Shown piece by piece: positions 56,665-64,000 of a DNA stretch of 64,000 nt. Source of the stretch: Sipunculus nudus. Its lineage: Eukaryota > Annelida > Sipuncula > Golfingiida > Sipunculidae. Position 1 is the stretch's first letter, and every line of letters begins with the position of its first letter. Below the pieces are notes generated by a model. The model had not been told where the DNA came from. It saw only the letters and a list, made by a program, of their open reading frames with translations, and made no database searches. Where the stretch lies: positions 15,697,979-15,761,978 of the forward strand of contig CM049321.1 in assembly GCA_026874595.1 (NCBI GenBank), written 5' to 3'. Both the position numbers and the translations under genes were made by a program.

Positions 56665-57935
56665 TATGGTTTTATGTTATAATAAATAACAGATTTAGAG
56701 TGATCCCATATACGATGTTGTTGATGAAAAGAATATATAAACTGGTAATTTGTTGGGAAAATGTATACTCTTTCCACCGCATTTTCTATGCGTTATTTGT
56801 TCTGGCGGTGTTTTCGGGGATTGATCAAGAGAGGGCCTTACGAAAAATTAAACCTATCTGATATGACGCGATGCGTGAGTGATTCTCAATAGCATCCTCT
56901 TTGATAGGTTGAACCGGTCACATGATTTACAGGGTGCGCCCTGTAATAAGTGAGGTAAGAGCATTCATAAAAAAAAGTGAAGATCTGTAAAGCTACATCC
57001 ACATCAGCGTCTTGTGATAGCGGTTTATTGGCCAAGGAGAACTACCTTAATACAAACATTTGTGTGATGACTCGCTATGTTTTGAGGCCAGTGCAGATAC
57101 GTCTCAGGTATCATGAAACTGCTTGCAACCAGATTTGCCGTGATTTCACCGCTGGCTCAGCCTGATGTGACCAGCATCAGATTGAGAAGAGAAAGTAGCA
57201 CTGAAAAATCTGCCCGAGGATGGGATCATACTTGTACCATTAGGTATACAGGTAATTATGCGAATGTTATTATTGGATTTAATGTTTATTCGGGAAATAT
57301 CTCAGACGGTGATCAAACTTATAGGGGAGGCAAGTACTGTAGTCTAGAACTGTTGTACTCAAGCAAAGTTTTACTAAACAATGTTTTATTCAAAGATATT
57401 TTTATGTCTGAAATTTGGCATGGGAGTGTTGTGCATTGTAGATATAGGCTTGCAAAATCATTGATTTTAAAGTGAAATTACATGAACTACAGACAAAATC
57501 CTGCTTTAATATGATTTAAATTTATCTTTGAAAAGCTTATTTTATTCCATTTTTAACACATGTTCTACATTTTAACTCTTTCTGTTGTTCATCCTAAGTT
57601 TTACTGGCAACGGATACCTGTCCTGCGAAGCTTTCTGCATGTTTTCATATGTTTTAAGCAGAAGATGTATTTTTTAAGAAATTAATTCAAGCCTGTTTAA
57701 TACTTATTGCTGTGTTTCACTATTCCGTGTTGGATTAAAAGCAATGGAGACTTGATGGTTTAAAATTGCTCATCAAACAAATCCCTGAACAAACATGTCA
57801 TAAACCATCATCTAATTTTGCTGAATCCAAGATTGTTCAGACCTGTAAAATGGACATTTTATTCACAAGTCAAGCTGAGAAGACCACCCAACGACAAAGA
57901 GTGTTATTGCAACCATGGTGACAGGGGCACAGGGA
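56665..57935. other. Unassigned region with open frames
   Basis: Overlapping open frames at 56977-57165 (five Cys, starting MKICKATSTSASCDSG) and 57113-57475 (starting MKLLATRFAV) could be an exon of an unknown secreted protein. There is no family match, and a possible donor (TTAG|GTATAC, about 57240) is the only splice support. I do not call a gene. Confidence 0.3.
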
Positions 57936-58255
57936 CTGATGTAAGCCTTGTCTGCTGTACCCAGAAAATTGTGTTTGCCCTAACCCTCACTCCCCCCCCC
58001 CCCCCCCCCGTTCAAACTAATGATTGCTAACTTATTTCAAGTCTATAACTGTCCATGATCCTTGGGTTATACAACTACATTCTAGTAGTGAAAAAAGACA
58101 CTTTGTAGGGATCGATGTCAGCCTTGACTGGTGTAACCAGATAATTGTGTATGCCCCTCCCCCTCCCCCAATCCAGCTCAAACTACTGACTGCTTACTTG
58201 TTTCAAGACTTTAACTGTTCATAACCTTTGAGGTATACAAGTATATTCTAGTATA
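57930..58255 (+). repeat. Two tandem ~165 bp units
   Basis: Both units carry 'GATGT.AGCCTTG.CTG.TG', 'CCAGA.AATTGTGT.TGCCC', a C-rich run, 'AAACTA.TGA.TGCT' and 'TTTCAAG.CT.TAACTGT'. The first contains a 17-base poly-C tract. Confidence 0.8.
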
Positions 58256-58259
58256 ATAC

Positions 58260-59395
58260 AAGCAATTTTAACAGAAATCTGACATAACTGTTCTTTTGCT
58301 ACAAAGAAGACATAAACATGTGAATACCTGTTTTGTGCTGACAATAAGCCATCACAAAGTGAAATATAAACATATTTCACACTGTTTAACAAATGTACAT
58401 ATTTATCGAGTCTTTCAGTGAAATATTTTGAACCCATTTCTGCCACAGATGAAAGTAAGTTAATTGACAGCATTTAACTCAAGTTCAGGGACGTTGATCT
58501 TAATTTGGCAGCAAAAGTAAATGCAGGTTTAAACTTTTTATTAATAAATTATTAGTCTGCAATAACATATTGATGATATTTAGCTGTTGAGATTTTGATA
58601 ATAATATAAATGTTATCAGTTGGACGGCTATTTATTTCGAAATTTTTCATAATGTGAAATAAATTGATTTTCTCCCATTTCTAGTGTATGACTCAAATTG
58701 ATATAGCTAGATCGTCTATATAAATTCTAACACTATAAAAACTTCATGTCTTCATCAACACATTAGCAAGGTTAACCAATAAGGTCATTAGGAATAGTTT
58801 TATGGATTATTCTGTAACTTGTGGTTACAAAGATCTTAGGTTTCATTTTAATTAGATATCAATGGTGGGCTGATTCTACCATATATCATACTACATTTTT
58901 TATGAAAGTGTAATTGTATTTATGAGACTTGACATATAATGCTTATTGCACAGTTTAAGATGCGTAACAATGTTCAGTAGTTTCAATAAGTACGTTCAGA
59001 CGTTACACACTAATATGCCATGTTTAAGATATAATGTTAGAGAAAATAGTTAAGGGGCGTTTAGGAGAAAAAATAATGACAAGTTCAAATTATTATGAAA
59101 GTGGTCACAGTCGGGAAATACTTTGTCAAAAACAGTTTTTATAAGGGTGCAGGACACGTTTATTGCGAACCAGGTTATTAAATGGTACCTGTCATGATAG
59201 CATGTTATACTCAGTTTATTATGATAAAAAAAAACAGGTTCCTCCAAATTCGGTTGAAGTATGATATTTCCATATAAACAAAAGCATTTTATTTGCAACA
59301 AAACAAATGAAAATCTATCCATGGCTGGTTCCATCCATTAGTTCATTCGGATCACTTAAGATTGGATAAAAGAAGTAGGTGCCGTTACCTACAAT
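58260..59395. other. Intergenic, no gene seen
   Basis: AT-rich; nothing supported. Confidence 0.5.
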
Positions 59396-59399
59396 TATG

Positions 59400-59710
59400 T
59401 AGGAGTTATGCACAGCCTGAAATTGTACATGTCCAAGCATATGGTGGAGCCACCTTCAACCATTTCCCAAGGGTTTTTTCCTGCTTATTTTTCATGAGTG
59501 ACTTGACATAACAGCCTGAAATTGTGCACGTCGGATAGCTTTCTCGTTTACTAGACCGGTTCCGCCACCTAAACTTGGATCTGGCTTGCCTGCAACTGAG
59601 ATATTAATTCAAGAATGGTTTGACATATCTGCCTGAAAAGTCGGATGTCCATATATTCTCCTTGGCTTCCTCGTACACAAAATTGGTGGCGCCACCTGAA
59701 ATCATTTTCA
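59400..59710 (+). repeat. Palindrome-centred repeat, three units
   Basis: Centres GGTGGAGCCACC (59443), GGTTCCGCCACC (about 59558) and GGTGGCGCCACC (59685) are spaced about 115-127 bases, with 'CCTGAAATTGT.CA.GTC' and 'GGATAGCTTTCT' between. Same family as 2890-3620. Confidence 0.78.
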
Positions 59711-59714
59711 TTAT

Positions 59715-60195
59715 TTTAATCCCCGGAGTGATGTTTGTGGAGCTGATGCTTTTACTCAGGTTCGAAATGTTTTGAAATTTCTTTGTACATTTATTTGTCA
59801 CACATGTATCAGAAAATTGATCAAGAACTTTTCAATTAACTATAAAGTAGGTTAAGAGGAAAATAAATTATATACCCGATGTATAATCCCAATGCATAGA
59901 GTTGCACTAGGCCTGCAGGCCTTGTTATTAATGCTGTTGTATTGAAGTCGCATTTTTACATTGACTCGGTTTCTAAAAGACCCGGACTCACAAAAGGAGT
60001 CGGACTTCTACCTGGGTTAGGTAGGTGTGGTCTCAATTACAACACTGACGCGGTTTACTAACCTAGGGTGACGTTCATGCAGACTTTAAAGGTCTAGTTC
60101 TCAGTACTTTTTTCTGTGTTTAATTAAATCATGTGTTTTTATCTCAGAAGTTAATAGATATGTTCCAAAGGAACGGGTGTTATCACACGTACAAA
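59715..60195. other. Intergenic, no gene seen
   Basis: Nothing supported. Confidence 0.45.
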
Positions 60196-60199
60196 AGTG

Positions 60200-60330
60200 T
60201 CTGTTAGGAGGTGGTGGCCTTCGAAATGGAATAGCGATTGTCTGGTTGGCGAGAGATCCAGTTTCAGAGTGCAGCTTTTTTCCAAAACCGTTCCTCTTTA
60301 AAGTGGATATCCGAACCAAAGTCCAGTGAT
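60200..60330 (-). pseudogene. Degenerate CTLD exon (lectin exon 4 relic)
   Basis: On the - strand 'ACTGGACTT' opens a stretch that, after a shift, reads GSDIHFKEERFWKKAAL, a stop, then NWISRQPDNRY, aligning with GSDNKREGEWLW and NWIPDQPDN of the intact lectin. One frameshift and one in-frame TGA are present, and the WND/last-Cys part is gone. QPD is retained. Confidence 0.72.
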
Positions 60331-60334
60331 AATG

Positions 60335-62075
60335 GGAAAACATGCACCGATTGTATTTGTATTAGATCTTTCACAATCACGGAATACTCACGTAACTGGA
60401 TAATTGTACTTTATCTCCCCTTGAATGTATCACATTATATAACCAGATATATCTAAATGTGTGTTTTTAAGAGAGAATAAGTGCATATAGCCAATTTTAC
60501 TGAGGTAACTCAAATGGACACCGTGCAGCTGGTATAGTCACCTGGGGTATACTGTTTTCTAGTGTACGCTTACATATCTGGTTCCAGCAATACTGTGGTT
60601 GGTTTAATATGTGGAAGATTACATATTATCTCTATTAGTATCATAGTGTGTCGTGAGTGTTCCTTTGTACGATGTGACCATGGAGTAATCCACAACAATA
60701 GGTATCCTTTTTTCTTCGTGTTACTCAAAATACGCGTTAGCTCTGAACAAGTTAACGATATATGACAGAAAGACCTGTATTATTATATTTAAATCATTTA
60801 TTTATTCTTCTCCGTTTGATGAAAAATTCCTATGAACGTAAATTATGCCGGTGAAGCTATATTGTAAATGACTGCTCCTTGGTTGTGTCTTATTCACGAA
60901 GTATTTAATTTCACATAAATAACGCGAAATATAAATCTTTGCAATACATAAGCCAACCGCAGTATATCTGTAAAATCGTACTAGTCTGATAATTCTTAAA
61001 ATATTCCTGTACAGAAACTCAGGTTTGGTATTTGTATCTGCACATGTTTTCGGATAAAATAATATTGAAATAAAGGATTTTGAGCAGAATCATTCTATAG
61101 CTCGATCAACCTCATACCTATAAATACTGTTTCCTACCTATTTTATACATACCACTTCGATAAAAAATGTATTATTATTTGGGATACAGCTACCTTATAT
61201 GTTGCTGTCTTATTTTTAAACAATGCATCTGTAATGTTCAGTCAGTTGAAAGGTGGTAGACATTTCGCATATGTTCTGATTGTGTCGGTGCTTAATGACT
61301 GGACGTCTTCTTTGTTTGGTCCAAGGACGCATGGGCTGGGATTCAAACCATGGATATGACGTCCGACTACGCTATTTCTGATTTATTGAAATAAGAGGAA
61401 ACTGCAAGTGACTTCCCGAGGTGTAACGTTATGAGCGATCCTGCTTCATGTGCCGATAAGACCACCATCACTCGGTGTAAGGTTTAGCCTTCATGTTTGG
61501 GTTTCGGGCCAGCTGAGCCCTAGGGCGCAGATGAACAGACACGTACAAAGGCAAGGATATCTTCTTCATCATATTTAGTGTCCCGAGGTTTCAGTTGATC
61601 AGTAAATAAATATAATACTAGTATAGCCGTGTGGCACAGCATGAAGGAAATATTTTAAATACATTCTAAGAATGGATTTTTTAACATGAAATTTTTAAAA
61701 TGTAACAATTAAATGCAAATGAAAATAAATACATATTTCTATGAAAAAAAAAATTATTATAACAAGATTAGGGAATATAAAAAAAATCCAAATATTTGTT
61801 CATTTAATCCATTTTTTTTTCAATTTTAATGGTTCATACTTTTTAAGATTTTCGACCATCTTCAAAACTGTTTTATGCTTACTGGGTATATGGGGCATTC
61901 ATATTTCACTAATAAAATGTTTTCCAACGTGAGCAACCTATTTAACTTCTTAATTTTAAACGCACGCTTTTAAACAAAGCTTTCCATGATAACAAAAAAT
62001 TCGTTTTCGAAATAAAGATACAAGAAAATATTTCAATTTTTTATTTCCACATAAACTACCGAAACATAATTAAAA
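60335..62075. other. Intergenic, no gene seen
   Basis: No CTLD exon 3 relic found. A weak tRNA-like stretch ('GGGATTCAAACCATGG' at about 61338) may be an old SINE. Confidence 0.45.
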
Positions 62076-62079
62076 TATA

Positions 62080-62860
62080 CAGTGGACTCCCGAATGACGG
62101 CCACCCCGTTAACACGACCACCCCGCTAATACGACCACTTTTCTTGGTCCAAGAAATGTCTAATATGAATTATCATATAAAAAACTTCGATATACGACCA
62201 CCCCGCTATCATGACCAACGACTACATTTTTGGATCCCAACCTTCAGATGAGCCCCCCTATCACGATCGCTGACCTGTAACGACCGTGGCCCGTGGAGCA
62301 GGTGACGCGCGCATTGCCCAGCTTGACTTAGATTAATTAGCCTGGCACGTGGAAAATATACGCATCAATAGATATTGTACTCCATGGTTACATTGTTTTA
62401 GGACGGCTGTGAGATTTAACATACTGATCAAAAAGGAGTTTGGCAAACATAACGGACACCACACGCATACATTCAGGTGAGTAAAGTAAAACTGTGACAT
62501 ATCACCTTTCAATGATCAAGCAGGAAATATATATATAACACAAAGAATTTGATATGTTCATTCTGTTCTCGAGTGTAGATTGTACATTTGATATAATGAC
62601 CATTGAATCGTAGTACGGCTAAGTCCATCTATTTGATTCATTTGTGTGTTTTATTTTTATGTGAAAAAAATTGAATTATATTCATGTTTTTTATTTATTT
62701 TTCTTTATTTTTTATATTTAACAGGGACAATAACTTAACATTTACTTGAAATACCCATATTTTAGCCTGCGTTAATATGAGCAGACTATTGTACAAGCAT
62801 CCCGCTAACACGATCACTTTGCCTGGTTCCGCAGGTGGTCGTGTTAGCGGGGCTTTACTG
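62080..62860. mobile_element. Pogo-like non-autonomous DNA transposon (781 bp)
   Basis: The left end CAGTGGACTCCC and right end GGGGCTTTACTG form inverted repeats flanked by TA. Subterminal 'CACGACCACCCCGCTAA' motifs recur on both sides, inverted on the right. The interior has no transposase frame. It is a longer relative of the MITEs at 8871 and 13642. Confidence 0.8.
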
Positions 62861-62879
62861 TATACAATTCGTTTGTCTT

Positions 62880-63430
62880 ACTATATCCCGGTTTCTCATA
62901 AGCAACACAGGGAATATGAATTGTAATGTATTATATCAAAACAGAAATATTTTACACATGAAGTCGCGTGTCTGTAATACGCATTATAATATATTTATAA
63001 GGTGTTTTAATTGCATCAGTAAAACTTTTACATATGATTGCACACCGCTGTAATAACCAATAAAAATATGTTAAAATCAGCAAAGCATAAACACTTGTGA
63101 ATATGTTACTGTAATAAGTTATATAAGTATCGCTACATCAATCAAACTATTAGGAAAAGGCACATTCATGTATAACACAATATAACAATGTGTACAAAAA
63201 TAAAGAATAGACATAATAAAACATGTTTTTGTATTAAGCAATATAAAATATATGTCTAAACATTCCTGCAATAAAAAATAATAATCGATCTGCACAAACT
63301 TATGGTTAAGTTTTTACACAAGAAAACACTCTCCTAAAATAAACATGACAAACATGCTTACATATCTGTTTCAGATAAAATAACGTTATTATAATACGCA
63401 ATATTAGTATATTATTCAAGTGCTTATGCC
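62880..63430. repeat. ~63 bp unit array, copy 4
   Basis: 'CATCAGTAAAACTTTTACATA', 'TGTAATAA.C.ATA' and 'CAATAAAAATATGTT' recur; the order of units closely follows 37440-37640. Confidence 0.75.
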
Positions 63431-64000
63431 CGAGGTATAACAGGTTAACGGAAATGAAGTAATCATTATATGATATTCTCGATATTAGATAATATCAGAA
63501 ATGGTAGACAAAAATATATATACCATATGATATACCATAACTTTGCAGGTATATAGAATAACCTAGAGATGTATGAAATTAGTATGAAAATATAAGATAT
63601 CTATAAGACATGTTATTAGATATGGGAACACTACGAGATTGAAATTTTATTCATGTTAGTAGTTATTCCTCGTTGTGCTTCCTGCAGTGAACCACCCAAT
63701 TCAGACCCATCAGAGTTCTATTTGTGAATACGAGGATCGGCAATTTTTATCTGCCTTTTATCCAAAGTTACACTTGTTGAAAGAAAACAAAGATGCTGCG
63801 CAAAACAGAAATATTAAAAAGGATTACAAACAGATATGGCATCAAATTTTCTATACATAAAATATATAGTATAAGAGAATGAAGAAATATATGAGAATAT
63901 GATATGGAACATTAGTATGCGATAAGAAATATTTGATAACTACAATATGTTCTAGAGAAATTTAGACATTAACATATACTATCTTGATGCATCCACTTCA
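63431..64000. repeat. AT-rich tail of array copy 4
   Basis: 'CAGGTTAACGGAAATGAAGTA' (63440) corresponds to 37798, and 'TGCAGTGAACCA' with 'ACGAGGATCGGCAATTTTTA' (63684-63750) to 38240-38300. It runs off the window end. Confidence 0.7.

Noticed and set aside
57113-57475. Possible secreted protein exon (MKLLATRFAV start)
   Set aside because: No family match and no partner exon; noted in the region entry only.

Overview
This is eukaryotic DNA from an invertebrate genome: AT-rich, intron-split genes with GT/AG splice sites, many (TA)n tracts, a non-LTR retrotransposon, pogo-like MITEs and tRNA-derived SINEs. The genes and repeats fit a lophotrochozoan, most likely a bivalve mollusc; that placement is an inference, not something the sequence proves. 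There are no rRNA genes, CRISPR arrays or bacterial operons.

Two real genes were assembled exon by exon. (1) On the + strand, 11559-31540, seven coding exons of a class A GPCR of the crustacean cardioactive peptide (CCAP) / neuropeptide S receptor type. It runs from the middle of TM2 to the stop codon; the exon(s) for the N-terminus and TM1 were not found and probably lie left of the window. (2) On the - strand, 54346-45250, a complete four-exon secreted C-type lectin of 235 residues: signal peptide, a 58-residue three-cysteine module that I do not recognise, and a CTLD. All three of its introns are phase 1.

The lectin gene belongs to a decaying tandem cluster. A broken copy of its first two exons lies at 38971-39913, a broken first exon at 56046-56101, and a degenerate CTLD exon at about 60200-60330. 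The AT-rich DNA between copies is also duplicated, and arrays of a ~63 bp unit (34.5, 37.3, 43.3 and 62.9 kb) recur at similar places in it. The intact gene's second intron carries about 5.7 kb of insertions (a dimeric tRNA-like element and a Ty3/Gypsy-type relic) that the broken copy lacks.

Layout: 1-11.5 kb, intergenic, with a ~335 bp tandem array and related repeats centred on the palindrome GGTGGCGCCACC, a GTCGTGCGCACGAC palindrome array, and nested DNA transposons. 11.5-31.5 kb, the receptor gene; its 12.2 kb second intron holds SINEs, a CR1/L2-like LINE fragment nested in a ~120 bp tandem array, and minisatellites. 31.5-37 kb, downstream DNA with a triplicated segment. 37-64 kb, the lectin cluster with its duplicated spacers and a 0.8 kb pogo-like element near the right end.
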